Assembly: GCF_003367235.1 (NCBI RefSeq)
Contig: NZ_QRGP01000003.1
Location: 1 to 64,000 of the forward strand
From: Sphingorhabdus pulchriflava
Lineage (GTDB): Bacteria > Pseudomonadota > Alphaproteobacteria > Sphingomonadales > Sphingomonadaceae
Reading direction: 5' to 3'
DNA length: 64,000 nt
In this document: positions 9,030 through 17,641 of the stretch, piece by piece
Position numbering within the stretch: the first letter of the stretch is position 1
Layout of the letters: the number at the start of each line of letters is the position of its first letter
The notes under the pieces: model-generated
What the model was told of the DNA's origin: nothing
Seen by the model: the letters and a program-made list of their open reading frames with translations, nothing else
Databases searched by the model: none
Program-made: the position numbers and the translations under genes

Positions 9030-9428
9030 GCATATTTGCATAGATGAAATAGAAAATGCCGCAATTTCTATTTCACATTGGCATGGCTAGATCAAACATC
9101 ACGCTTCTGTAAGGAACAGCAATGCAAGCAAAATAGGCCTGGCAAGCCTGTACAGCCCCAGCCTTGCAAACCTTTCCGCAGATTGACCAGACCACTACCC
9201 ATCTGGCTCTGGTCACCAGCGATCGCCCTATCTTACTCAACTGAGCAAGAGGGCTGTCGCTGGTCCGGGTGAAGGCCGAACTTTGCTCTTCTCCCCCAAA
9301 CACCCCGGCGCGCAAAGATCGGTCTTCCCCGGAAATACGCCATATCAACAACTCTGCCCAAGCCAGCCACCAGCTCGTTGTTATTTCAGTCTACCGGTTG
9401 TTGGACAGAAATATCCAGGAACCTCAAA
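9030..9428. other. Intergenic region between lysR and mipA remnants
   Basis: No coding sequence is supported here. The only clear structure is an 11-bp inverted repeat at 9045-9075 next to the old lysR start, listed separately. The rest shows nothing recognisable. Confidence 0.45.
9045..9075. promoter_or_regulatory. Inverted repeat in the old lysR-mipA divergent promoter
   Basis: TGAAATAGAAA (9045-9055) and TTTCTATTTCA (9065-9075) are perfect 11-bp reverse complements with a 9-nt spacer, 15 bp upstream of the lysR start. Position and symmetry fit a relic operator of the LysR protein controlling the divergent outer-membrane gene. Confidence 0.5.
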
Positions 9429-10048
9429 ATGCCCAAAACAATGTTAAATCCCCTGATCGTGGGCTTGACCCTATCTGTTTCAGCATCCGTTGCACAGGCG
9501 CAAGAAAATCAAGACGGTCAGAACGATAACCATATCGCTGTCGGCGTAGGCTTTGTTGATCAGTACGGACCTTTCAACTCGGCGTGATCGCAGAAAACTC
9601 TCTGTCGATGCCGGGCTGCGCATCTCTTTTGACACCAAAATAGGCCAGCTGAGCGGCGAACTTCGCCACGACGTGAAGGACAAATTCAATGGTTCGGAAA
9701 TCATCCCCGCTATAGTTACCCGATTTCGACGGGACGATTTACGATCACTCCAGCTGTAAATGCGAGCTGGCTCGACCGAAAGGCCACCCATTATATGGAC
9801 GGCGTGACTGCTGCACAGCGCGCGCGCAGGATATGAAAAGAGCGGCGGGTTATTCTTCCCGATGCTCCGAGTACAGACGAAGTGCTGAATCTGGGTGGGG
9901 CATCTCAATCGCCGTAAAACTCAATGAACGGCTGATGCTCATCGCTGCTGAGGGTGCCATCTATCTCGACAAATCCATCTATAGAAGTGCCGCTATCGAC
10001 CAAAAATGGGAGGCTCAAGGCACGTTGGGTCTGACATACAGATTTTAG
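9429..10048 (+). pseudogene. MipA/OmpV family outer-membrane protein remnant
   Basis: An intact N-terminus with signal peptide (MPKTMLNPLIVGLTLSVSAS, cleaved near AQAQ) runs into a stop at 9585-9587 after GFVDQYGPFNSA. Family-like segments then appear in successive frames: GLRISFDTKIGQLSGELRHD (about 9615-9675), ITPAVNASWLDRKATHYMDG (about 9740-9800) and the closing strand EAQGTLGLTYRF (to 10048), the typical MipA/OmpV C-terminal beta-strand ending in aromatic Phe. At ~200 total codons it is shorter than the usual ~260, so at least one internal deletion plus several frameshifts occurred. The family comprises MltA-interacting or scaffold beta-barrels. Confidence 0.75.
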
Positions 10049-11502
10049 GGGCGGGTAGAGGCAGTGCGTCGCACGTGCCGCCATGAAGTTTGTAAAAGGT
10101 TCGAGTCACCTGTTCCAAAGACATATCTATCCGGGCGAACCAGAACGGCCTCTACAGCCTGCTCGTCGAACCAGATTTCGAGTTTGTTCGCAAACGGCGC
10201 GAGTTTGCGGCTGCTCAAATCCTGCCGGGTGATAAGCCAATGGTTAGTGCCAAGAACTTCATCCAGCCGATTACCATCGACCGAAACCGGCTGCGGGAAA
10301 TAGCTTCCTGCCCCAACGCTATCCTTCAGAATCGCACCAGTGGAAATAGGTGGATAGTCCGGTGGTCCTCCGGGTAGCTTTCCAAGCACACGACCCAGTT
10401 TGAACTTCAAATCGCGCAGGAAGGCGGACCATCTGTTGGTGATGCACACTGTGCGACCCATCATAATTGCCATGTCGATCGTAGCGCGGACATTTGGCTC
10501 GCGTTCGGGCTGGTAAGTGTCGAGTAGCCTGTGGTCGGCCTCTCCCTTGACAACGGCTGCAAGTTTCCATGCCAGATTTGCGGCGTCACGCAGGCCCGAA
10601 CACATGCCCTGCCCGGCAAAGGGCGGGGTCTGGTGCGCAGCGTCGCCGGCCAGCAGGACTCGGCCTTTGCGCCATTGACTGGCGATACGGGCGCGGAAAG
10701 TGTACACTGCCTTGCGTTCCATCCGCACCGCGCCTTTCACATTCCAAGGCTCAAGCAGTGTCTCGATGAAGGCATCGTCGCTCACCTGCTCTGCGGTTTC
10801 GCCGGGCTTGATCATGAATTCCCAGCGATGTCGCCCCTCGCCCATCAACACGCAGGTCGTCGGCCGTTCGGGATTGCAGATTTGCAGGTTGTCGCTGGGC
10901 AGTCGCGAATAGTCGTCGACCAATACATCTACAACCAGCCAAGGCTCTTCAAAATTGAGGTCGTCGAATATAATCCCCGAATCCTCGCGCACCGGTGAAC
11001 GCGCACCATCTGCGCCAACAAGGTAGCGTGCACGGATCGTCCGCTCGCCATCTGGGGTTTCAATTTGTGCAGTCACCCCATCGCCATCATCCGCGAAGGA
11101 TTGCAGTTCCCACTTGCTGTGCAGTTTTGCATTGGCAAAGGCCGCAAGCGACCGGCGCAGCGACGCCTCGACCGAAGGCTGGTGGATCATGTTCGCCACC
11201 GGCCAGCCGCCAGACCCGATCTGCTCCGCCCCCCCGAAACGCAGCAGGACTTCGCCCTTGGCATTGCGGAAGTCGTACCGCGACGCGCGTCGACTGCCGC
11301 CCATAACCTCATCGGCAACGCCTGCCTCTTGCAGGATGCGCATGCATTCATGGTCAATATGCGCCGCGCGCGGCAGCGGGTAAATGTCTGCTTCCTTTTC
11401 CGCGACAATTACCTTCACTCCACGACGTGCGAGCAGCACCGCAAGCGTGACCCCCGTGGGACCGCCGCCGGCGATCAGCACATCGCAATCAGAATCTGTC
11501 AT
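10045..11502 (-). CDS. FAD-dependent aromatic monooxygenase (MhpA/UbiH-type)
   Basis: This 485-residue protein has the PF01494 layout: the GxGxxG dinucleotide motif near the N-terminus (VLIAGGGPTGVTLAVLLAR), the DG motif (LVGADGARSPVR) and the third FAD motif GDAAHQTPPFAGQGMCSGLR. These define class A flavin monooxygenases that hydroxylate phenolic rings using NAD(P)H and O2. The length is somewhat short of MhpA (about 550). It is the last gene of the operon starting at 14431, behind the ring-cleavage-type and hydrolase genes, which supports hydroxylation of an aromatic intermediate. The substrate is unknown. The stop overlaps the decayed mipA end by 4 nt. Confidence 0.9.
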   Translation of the reverse strand: MTDSDCDVLIAGGGPTGVTLAVLLARRGVKVIVAEKEADIYPLPRAAHIDHECMRILQEAGVADEVMGGSRRASRYDFRNAKGEVLLRFGGAEQIGSGGWPVANMIHQPSVEASLRRSLAAFANAKLHSKWELQSFADDGDGVTAQIETPDGERTIRARYLVGADGARSPVREDSGIIFDDLNFEEPWLVVDVLVDDYSRLPSDNLQICNPERPTTCVLMGEGRHRWEFMIKPGETAEQVSDDAFIETLLEPWNVKGAVRMERKAVYTFRARIASQWRKGRVLLAGDAAHQTPPFAGQGMCSGLRDAANLAWKLAAVVKGEADHRLLDTYQPEREPNVRATIDMAIMMGRTVCITNRWSAFLRDLKFKLGRVLGKLPGGPPDYPPISTGAILKDSVGAGSYFPQPVSVDGNRLDEVLGTNHWLITRQDLSSRKLAPFANKLEIWFDEQAVEAVLVRPDRYVFGTGDSNLLQTSWRHVRRTASTRP

Positions 11503-11538
11503 CCGATCCCTCCCCCGGATTTGGCGAACCCACGCGCA

Positions 11539-12570
11539 TCAAAGCACCAAAATCAATCCGTCCTTCGCCACCGTCAGCTTGCCCTGGTAATGCTGCCCCA
11601 TCCCCTCGGTGTACATCTGACGGACGACGAAACTATCCGGATAGGGAATGAGGTGGGTGAGCAGCAGGTGCTTCACCCCGGCCTCCTGCGCCTGCTTCGC
11701 CAGCGCGATATTGTCGGCATGATAGGGGATGGTGCGCTCGGCCACCGTCGCCTCGAAGTCCATCCCCAGCTTCTTCATCTGCGGAATTGCGCGGCGGACC
11801 ATATGCGCGGCATAGGATTCATGGACGGCAAGATCGGCATCGCGCATCGCATCCATATTCACCGGACTCACTTCGGTATCGCCGCTGACGAAGACCTTCT
11901 TGCCCTTATATTTGAGGACATAGCCAAGAGCGGGTTTCACCGGATCATGCGCAACAAGCGTAGCGTCGATTGTCACCCCATCCTTGTCATACACCCGCAG
12001 CGAGCGCTGCTCTTCGGCAAAGGCAATCTCGAGCGGAACGCCAAATGCAACCATGCGGTTCTTGGCCAGATGCGGCATATTGGCACTGCGATAGCCTTCA
12101 TCGAGCGCATAGGCCTGGGCGAAACCGTCCAGCACCTGTTTAGTTCCGACCGGCCCTTGGACCTCCAGCGGGGCCTTGCGACCCCAGATCCAGCCGGCGT
12201 TGATCAATGCAGCAAGGTCGTTGAAATGATCGGAATGGAAATGTGTGATGAACACGCGCTCCAGCTCATTCACCTGGATTTTCGAATGGGCTAGCGAGCG
12301 CACCGCGCCATCGCCAACATCGAACAGGAACATCTTGCCGCCCGCCGATACCAGCGTGCAGGCTTGCGCCTTGGCTGAGCTGACCTCGGGCGAACCTGTG
12401 CCGCAGACCAGCACCCGCACATGTTCCTTATCCTCAAGGAAGTTGCGGTCAGGTTCTTGTTGCAACCTGGCCTGGATAGCCCGGTCAACCAGCGCATCGC
12501 GATTGACCCACGCCAGCACCAGCGCGCCGACGGTTAGTGCCAAGACAGCGTAAATGATTTTGCGGATCAT
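11539..12570 (-). CDS. Metallo-beta-lactamase-fold hydrolase, membrane-anchored or secreted
   Basis: This 343-residue protein starts with a hydrophobic segment (MIRKIIYAVLALTVGALVLA) acting as signal anchor or signal peptide. The metal-binding motif FITHFHSDHFNDL is the HxHxDH signature of the fold. Additional likely ligands appear in the VSGDTEVS, ESYAAH and LLLTHL segments, as in RNase Z/arylsulfatase-like members. It sits between the FAH-family gene (12576, 5 nt upstream) and the monooxygenase. A hydrolytic step in the same pathway is inferred; the exported location is odd for a cytosolic catabolic route and may point to action on the incoming substrate. Confidence 0.85.
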   Translation of the reverse strand: MIRKIIYAVLALTVGALVLAWVNRDALVDRAIQARLQQEPDRNFLEDKEHVRVLVCGTGSPEVSSAKAQACTLVSAGGKMFLFDVGDGAVRSLAHSKIQVNELERVFITHFHSDHFNDLAALINAGWIWGRKAPLEVQGPVGTKQVLDGFAQAYALDEGYRSANMPHLAKNRMVAFGVPLEIAFAEEQRSLRVYDKDGVTIDATLVAHDPVKPALGYVLKYKGKKVFVSGDTEVSPVNMDAMRDADLAVHESYAAHMVRRAIPQMKKLGMDFEATVAERTIPYHADNIALAKQAQEAGVKHLLLTHLIPYPDSFVVRQMYTEGMGQHYQGKLTVAKDGLILVL

Positions 12571-12575
12571 TTGGC

Positions 12576-13415
12576 TCAGCCTTCCGCGACCATCTTGCCT
12601 TCGATGTGTCCCAACCCGTCAATCTCGCAGCGCACCACATCGCCCGGCTGTAGAAACTGGCGCGGGTCCATCGCCGCGCCGACCCCGCCAGGGGTGCCGG
12701 TGAACAGGCAATCGCCCGGCTCCAGCGTCATACCTGTCGAGAGATGTTCGACCTGCTGCCAGATATTGAAGACCAGATGCTTGCTGTTCGAATCCTGCCG
12801 CTTCTCGCCATTGACGAAACAGCGCAGGCCTAGATTGTGCGGATCACCCACTTCGTCGGCTGTTACGATCCACGGCCCCATAGGCGCATGGGTATCAAAG
12901 CTCTTGCCCAAGGACCATTGCGGCCCGGCATGCTGCCACATGCGCTCGGTCACATCATTGCCGACGCAGTATCCGAAAATTGCTGCCGGGGCATCTTCAA
13001 TGCCGAGATGTTTGCCGCCCTTACCGATCACTGCCACCAGTTCGACCTCATAATCATTGGTCACCGTGCCGGTCGCGATTTCAATGTCGTCGTAAGGCGC
13101 GTTGACGCTGGTCTGGGCCTTGGTGAACCAAACCTGCCGTTGCGGCGTTTCCATTTTCGATTCCTCGATATGGTCGGCATAATTGAGGCCAATCGCAAAA
13201 ATTTTGCCCGGGCGCTGCACCGGCGCCTCCAGCTTCACCGAAGCCAGCGGAACCCCGCCGCCTGCCGCAGCCTTGGCCTCAAGACCAGATTTGAGAGTAT
13301 CCCATTCGCGGATCAGGTCGATCATCGTGCCATCGACGCCGCTGTCGATGATGGTATCGCCAACGACAATGCCGGTGCGGGTCTGGCCATTGGCCGTATA
13401 GGTTGCAAGTTTCAT
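12576..13415 (-). CDS. Fumarylacetoacetate hydrolase family protein
   Basis: This 279-residue protein starts MKLATYTANGQTRTGIVVGD. The FAH core is clear: KIFAIGLNYADHIEES (active-site His region), NDYEVELVAVIGKGG (metal-binding E-x-E), the GYCVGNDVTER segment and LEPGDCLFTGTPGGVG. The family hydrolyses or decarboxylates 2-oxo or acylpyruvate-type ring-fission products, such as those from meta-cleavage pathways. I set the start at 13415 rather than 13649 because the former overlaps the VOC stop by 4 nt (ATGA) and matches the family N-terminus; the upstream extension is only read-through of the VOC gene in another frame. Confidence 0.92.
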   Translation of the reverse strand: MKLATYTANGQTRTGIVVGDTIIDSGVDGTMIDLIREWDTLKSGLEAKAAAGGGVPLASVKLEAPVQRPGKIFAIGLNYADHIEESKMETPQRQVWFTKAQTSVNAPYDDIEIATGTVTNDYEVELVAVIGKGGKHLGIEDAPAAIFGYCVGNDVTERMWQHAGPQWSLGKSFDTHAPMGPWIVTADEVGDPHNLGLRCFVNGEKRQDSNSKHLVFNIWQQVEHLSTGMTLEPGDCLFTGTPGGVGAAMDPRQFLQPGDVVRCEIDGLGHIEGKMVAEG

Positions 13416-14431
13416 GCGGGACGTCCTTTGGGCTGGCGGCTGAACAGCCGTTTGATGCGGATATTGAGAGCGGTGAAGAAAGCGACCAGCCCCGGCGGCG
13501 GCGGCATTTTGCCCGCAAACATCGGATGCGGGCTGCCCCATTGCACGGCGAGCAAGGCGCTCATCGGCTGTTTCTGCGGCGGGTCGGTGGCGGTGAAAAG
13601 GTCGCCATCGGTCCAGTGCTCCAGTTCGTTGCCGAACGGGTCTTTCCAATAGTCGAACACCTGGCTGCCCATGATGTGGCGTCCAACACCCCAGGCCGCT
13701 TCGCGCTTTTTCGTCTTCAGATGCTGGTGCCCGAGCATCAGGTCGTCGAGATTGGCAACCTCGAAGGCAGCGTGGAGTAGCCCAAGCGGCCCCGGCAATT
13801 GCGCGAGGAACAATGTGTGATGGTCGGTCGGTTTGTCTCCGCGATCACAGCGCATGAAGGCGCCGAGCGGGACATCCTTGGCCGCCTCAACCTCATCAGA
13901 GGTAAGAAAGCCGAAGCGGTCCTTGTACCATTTCTCCGAAACGCGAAAATCGCGCACTTTCAAAACAGCGTGGCCGATGCGATGGACATGGGCAGGAGCG
14001 GCTTCGAGCCGGACGTTTGCACGAAAGCGGACTTTGGCAGCGGCGGAGTTGCGCGGCGCATCGGGAAAAGGCACCGATGCTTCACCCATTGTCTGGCCAG
14101 CAACGACATCGACGCCATAGCCATCTGGATCGACCAGGCGAATGATCTTGCCACCACCGGGCTCATTCAAATCCTCAACCGCGAGACCTTCAGCCGCAGC
14201 CAGCGTTTCCAGATCGGCAATCGTTTCCGCACGAAAGCCGACTGCGAGAAATTTGGCATCGCCCGGCTCGGTAACATGGACGAAGGGTTGCCCGTCGCTG
14301 CCTTTACCGTAAAGTCGGCCGCTCTCTTCAAAGCAGTGCATCCCGAAATCTTCGAGAAAGGACCGCATTGTCGAAAGGTCAGGTGCCGCGAAACGCACAT
14401 GCGCAATGTCTTCGATCTTGATGATCGGCAT
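13412..14431 (-). CDS. VOC superfamily extradiol dioxygenase-like protein
   Basis: This 339-residue protein consists of two tandem glyoxalase/bleomycin-resistance modules (about residues 5-115 and 145-270). The second contains the expected metal triad of type I extradiol dioxygenases: IGHAVLKV (His), LHAAFEV (His) and NELEHW (Glu). Family members open catechol-type rings next to the hydroxyls using Fe(II). A Pro-rich C-terminal tail (residues ~290-339) is extra. As the first gene of the catabolic operon it faces the tetR gene across a promoter with two TTGAC palindromes (14455-14497). Ring cleavage is likely but the actual catechol is unknown. Confidence 0.85.
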   Translation of the reverse strand: MPIIKIEDIAHVRFAAPDLSTMRSFLEDFGMHCFEESGRLYGKGSDGQPFVHVTEPGDAKFLAVGFRAETIADLETLAAAEGLAVEDLNEPGGGKIIRLVDPDGYGVDVVAGQTMGEASVPFPDAPRNSAAAKVRFRANVRLEAAPAHVHRIGHAVLKVRDFRVSEKWYKDRFGFLTSDEVEAAKDVPLGAFMRCDRGDKPTDHHTLFLAQLPGPLGLLHAAFEVANLDDLMLGHQHLKTKKREAAWGVGRHIMGSQVFDYWKDPFGNELEHWTDGDLFTATDPPQKQPMSALLAVQWGSPHPMFAGKMPPPPGLVAFFTALNIRIKRLFSRQPKGRPA

Positions 14432-14454
14432 CGCATTTCCTCCCCGAGTCGCTA

Positions 14455-14497
14455 TTGACTATTTAGTCAAATAGATTGCAATTGACCATTTGGTCAA
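14455..14497. promoter_or_regulatory. Tandem TTGAC-type operators, divergent catabolic promoter
   Basis: Two near-identical palindromes occur between the divergent operons: TTGACTATTTAGTCAA (14455-14470) and TTGACCATTTGGTCAA (14482-14497), with starts 27 bp apart. The consensus TTGACYA-TT-TRGTCAA is the symmetry expected for a TetR dimer. The second copy ends 13 bp before the tetR ATG, so autorepression is likely. Confidence 0.75.
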
Positions 14498-14510
14498 GTA
14501 AGAATTGTGC

Positions 14511-15143
14511 ATGGTCAGTCAGACTGCACTTTCACCCCGCTCCGCCCGCACCCGTGCCGCCCTGATAGCGGCAGGCTTCGAGCTGCTGGTTGAGCGCCCG
14601 ATTGATGCTATTCCGATTGATGATGTTGTGGCCAAAGCTGGCGTCGCAAAAGGAAGCTTCTTCAACCATTTCGTTGACAAACAAGCCTTTGCAAATGCCA
14701 TCGCCACTGAAGTGCGGCTAGAAGTCGAGGCATTGGTAACACGAGCCAATGAAGGGATAGAAGATCCCGTTGAAAGAATTGCTGGCGGTATGCGCGTCGC
14801 TGCCAAATTCGCGCTCACCCAGCCCAAGCGGACTGCCGTCCTTTTGCGCAGTCAGGGTTCATCGACGGCGCGCAGGCATCCACTGAACAGCGGACTCCGC
14901 GTTGATATCGAGGCGGCGGTGGAGAAGGGCTTGCTTCGCCATGAAGCCAGAGAGAGCGGGTTGCTCTATTGGCTTGGCTTGTGCCAGGCGGTTATGACCA
15001 ACATCATCGAAGTAAAGCCGAGCAAAGAGGCATTTCGTAACCGATTGGCGGAAATACTAATATTAGGCCTGACCGGCCTTGGTGTTCCGGAAGCACGGGC
15101 AGCCCAAATTGCCAACGACATGGCACCGGAAAAATTGCCTTAA
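14511..15143 (+). CDS. TetR family regulator of the catabolic operon
   Basis: This 210-residue protein has a TetR helix-turn-helix at residues ~12-55 (ARTRAALIAAGFELLVERPI, then VVAKAGVAKGSFFNHFVDKQ). The GSFFNHFVDK recognition helix is diagnostic. The C-terminal ligand domain follows. ATG at 14511 is preferred to the in-frame TTG six bases upstream. It is divergent from the VOC/FAH/MBL/monooxygenase operon, and two matching palindromes lie between them, which supports local control of both directions. The effector is probably a pathway substrate or product. Confidence 0.9.
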   Translation: MVSQTALSPRSARTRAALIAAGFELLVERPIDAIPIDDVVAKAGVAKGSFFNHFVDKQAFANAIATEVRLEVEALVTRANEGIEDPVERIAGGMRVAAKFALTQPKRTAVLLRSQGSSTARRHPLNSGLRVDIEAAVEKGLLRHEARESGLLYWLGLCQAVMTNIIEVKPSKEAFRNRLAEILILGLTGLGVPEARAAQIANDMAPEKLP

Positions 15144-15171
15144 GTTCTAACCGACCAAAAAGCGCTAGATT

Positions 15172-16290
15172 TCAAAGAAACATGACCACAAAGAACAAGG
15201 CTGACAGGAAGCTGACAACGGTGGCGCTCAGTACCGGTATTGTTGCGCGCCATCCCATATCGAGCAACAGGTCCATCCGGCTTCGCATCGCGGTGGCGGT
15301 GACTGCGAGCAGAAGCAGTCCCTTAGAGGCCGACAGTGCGAACGCTGCATATTCTGCCGGAATGGGAACGAGCGAGTTCAATGCAACGGTTGCGAGGAAT
15401 GCCGTTATGAACCAGGGCAAAGCCAGGCGACGCCACTTGGCTTGTCCCGCAGGTGCGCCAGCCGCTCCGATCGCCAGAGTGACCAGCGCGACAATCGGCG
15501 CGAGCAGCGCGACGCGTGCGAGCTTGACGATCGTTGCATAGCTGCCCGCAGCGTCGGAAAAGGCATAGCCGCCGCCAATGGCCTGCGCGACATCATGAAT
15601 CGAAGCACCGATCAGGAAGCCCGCCTGCTGGTCGCTCAAGTTAAAGTAAGAGGCGAGGATGGGATACACCGACATGGCCAGCGCGCTCGCCAGTGAAATA
15701 CCAACCAGCGTCAGAGCGAACTGCGCCTGTGACAGCCGGTCCTTGCCGATTACGCCATAAAGCGCTAGCGCTGCACTTGCTCCGCAAATCGCCGTTGCCC
15801 CGCCCGCAAGCAAACCTGCATAGCTTGTTTGACCAAACAGGTGTGCGCTTACGATGCCTGCTAACAAGGTGAGACCCATCACGACGACCAGTGCCAGAAA
15901 GGGCGTCACGCCCAATGCACCGATCTGCATGAAGGTGACCTGAAAGCCGAGGATCACAATGCCCCAGCGCAGGCAAGTGCGCGAAGCGAAATCCAGTCCT
16001 TTATGCGTCCGCATGTCACGGGCGATGAAGCTCAACGATAGGCCGACCAAAAGCCCAAGCAGGATGATGGGAAAATGGTAATGCTCGGAGAGCCAGGCAG
16101 CCGCTGCCGAGGCGACTCCGCAAATGGCAAGTCCGGGAAAGAGCGAATCCTTTACCGGTGGCTCACCCGAGGGTTGGCTGTATTCGGCAAGATGCATTTC
16201 GCCGAAAAGGTCACCGCCATAGGGAATCGCATCCCAATTGGGCCGGGGTTTGGATGCGCTGAGATTGTCGAGCGGGTTGGGTTCGGTCAT
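15172..16290 (-). CDS. YeiH family putative sulfite/sulfate exporter
   Basis: This 372-residue integral membrane protein has about ten hydrophobic helices and the UPF0324/YeiH family segments: GLLVGLSLSFIARD, the Gly-Ala-rich AGLLAGGATAICGASAALAL, and the motif GASIHDVAQAIGGGYAFSD. An N-terminal soluble stretch of ~45 residues precedes the first helix. Family members are annotated as putative sulfate exporters. It ends the minus arm of the proposed sulfosugar locus, 13 nt after the MFS gene. An SsuD-like monooxygenase on the other arm would release sulfite, so export of sulfite is the logical role here (inference). Confidence 0.85.
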   Translation of the reverse strand: MTEPNPLDNLSASKPRPNWDAIPYGGDLFGEMHLAEYSQPSGEPPVKDSLFPGLAICGVASAAAAWLSEHYHFPIILLGLLVGLSLSFIARDMRTHKGLDFASRTCLRWGIVILGFQVTFMQIGALGVTPFLALVVVMGLTLLAGIVSAHLFGQTSYAGLLAGGATAICGASAALALYGVIGKDRLSQAQFALTLVGISLASALAMSVYPILASYFNLSDQQAGFLIGASIHDVAQAIGGGYAFSDAAGSYATIVKLARVALLAPIVALVTLAIGAAGAPAGQAKWRRLALPWFITAFLATVALNSLVPIPAEYAAFALSASKGLLLLAVTATAMRSRMDLLLDMGWRATIPVLSATVVSFLSALFFVVMFL

Positions 16291-16303
16291 TATCTGCCCA
16301 TGT

Positions 16304-17527
16304 TCAGCTGCGCCGGATTTCCGGAAGCAACATATGGAGCCATGCCAGCGCCAGCAAATAGGACATGGCGGCGAAGATGAACAGCGGCATGAAACCCAGC
16401 CCGGCGGTCAAAACTGCGCCCGTTATCGGCTGGATCAACGCGCCGCCGATATTACCCATGAAAGCACCAAAGGCAGTCACCCGCCCGACCTTGGTGCGCG
16501 GAACGACGTCGGTGATGGTTGAGAAGATCGACAATGAAAAACCCTGATGCCCTGCCATCACGACGCCCATCATGATTGCAACCGGCCAGAAACTGTTGAG
16601 CTGCAATACGAAGGGTAGCGGCGTGACAATCAATGCGGACACCAGCATGACCGTTTTGCGAACCCGGTTGACGCTCCAGCCGCTTTCAAGCAACCGGGTC
16701 GAAATCCAGCCGGCAAACAACGCGCCAGCACCCGAGCCGAGAAAAGCGATTGCAAGCGGCACTGCGAGTTCTTCCGTGGAGAGATTGAAGGTCTTCCGAT
16801 AGAAATCGGCCAGCCAGAATCCCATCAGCCACCAGGTCGAATCGGAAATCGCCTTGGCAATCACGATCGCCCAGGTGCGACGCTCCTTCAGAATGGGTCC
16901 ATAAGGCGCACCGTCGTCCGAAAAGTCGCGCTGACCATCTTCCGCGCCATCATCGAAACGGATACCGCGGGCAAACCCCAACCACAAAGCTAGAGTGGCA
17001 AACCCTGCCACCCCGCCAAATACCAATGCCCCACGCCAGCCCACTTCGGCTGCAAGTATCGGTATGAAAAAGGGCAGGCTGATCGTACCCAATCCAGCGA
17101 TCGCGGTACCGACGCCGAAGGCGAAACTGCGCTTGTCAGGCGGGAAGAGTGTCGCGACGGTCTTGATCGTCAGCGGCGTCTGCACCGCCTCGGTTGCCCC
17201 CAGGCCGATACGCGCGCCAACGACCTGCCACGCAGCCATCGCCCAGCCATGCGCCATTGCGGCGAAACTCCAGGTTGTGACGCCGGCAATCATCGAACGC
17301 CAGACTCCGAGTTTATCGACCAGCCAGCCGGTGAAAAGAAAAGAGAATGCCGCCGCCATCTGGGTGACGAAGGCGAGGTTGCCGAAATCTTCGTCGGTCC
17401 AGCCGAAATCGGCGGACATGTCCGGCTTCAAAATCGCGATGATCGGCCGGTCCATGGCATTGAAGATGCCTGCGACACAGAGCAACCCGAACAGGGTCCA
17501 GCGCAGTTGCGGCGTGATGACTTTCAT
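16304..17527 (-). CDS. MFS transporter (anion/sugar-acid symporter type)
   Basis: This 407-residue protein has twelve predicted membrane helices and major facilitator landmarks: GWLVDKLGVWRSM in the loop between helices 2 and 3, and the late second-half loop KVGRVTAFGAFMGNIGGAL. A cytoplasmic loop (residues ~190-215, FDDGAEDGQRDFSDDG) separates the halves. The order resembles ACS/ExuT-type carriers for organic anions. It lies between the TonB receptor and the YeiH exporter on one strand, so it most likely imports across the inner membrane the same compound that the receptor brings into the periplasm, here proposed to be sulfoquinovose. Confidence 0.88.
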   Translation of the reverse strand: MKVITPQLRWTLFGLLCVAGIFNAMDRPIIAILKPDMSADFGWTDEDFGNLAFVTQMAAAFSFLFTGWLVDKLGVWRSMIAGVTTWSFAAMAHGWAMAAWQVVGARIGLGATEAVQTPLTIKTVATLFPPDKRSFAFGVGTAIAGLGTISLPFFIPILAAEVGWRGALVFGGVAGFATLALWLGFARGIRFDDGAEDGQRDFSDDGAPYGPILKERRTWAIVIAKAISDSTWWLMGFWLADFYRKTFNLSTEELAVPLAIAFLGSGAGALFAGWISTRLLESGWSVNRVRKTVMLVSALIVTPLPFVLQLNSFWPVAIMMGVVMAGHQGFSLSIFSTITDVVPRTKVGRVTAFGAFMGNIGGALIQPITGAVLTAGLGFMPLFIFAAMSYLLALAWLHMLLPEIRRS

Positions 17528-17589
17528 GCGCGTGTCTCCCCCTCGTCCGGTATAATCATCTACAGCAGTTTATTGGCTGTGAAAGCAAT

Positions 17590-17617
17590 AAGGGCCGGGA
17601 ATTGCTGCCCGGCCCTT
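17590..17617. terminator. GC-rich hairpin downstream of the TonB receptor gene
   Basis: AAGGGCCGGG (17590-17599) and CCCGGCCCTT (17608-17617) form a perfect 10-bp stem with an 8-nt loop, 24 nt after the receptor stop on the minus strand. The U-tract is short on that strand (TTATT), so it may attenuate rather than fully stop transcription before the MFS gene. Confidence 0.55.
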
Positions 17618-17641
17618 TGTTTGGTTGCGACCCGATCGGGC

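Noticed and set aside
11065-12294. Open frame of about 400 codons on the plus strand opposite the monooxygenase and hydrolase genes
   Set aside because: It is antisense to two genes with clear catalytic motifs and its translation, rich in His/Arg/Cys without domains, looks like a shadow of biased codon use.
13416-13649. Upstream extension of the FAH-family gene
   Set aside because: It overlaps the VOC gene in another frame and encodes no known domain, while ATG at 13415 gives the normal family N-terminus.
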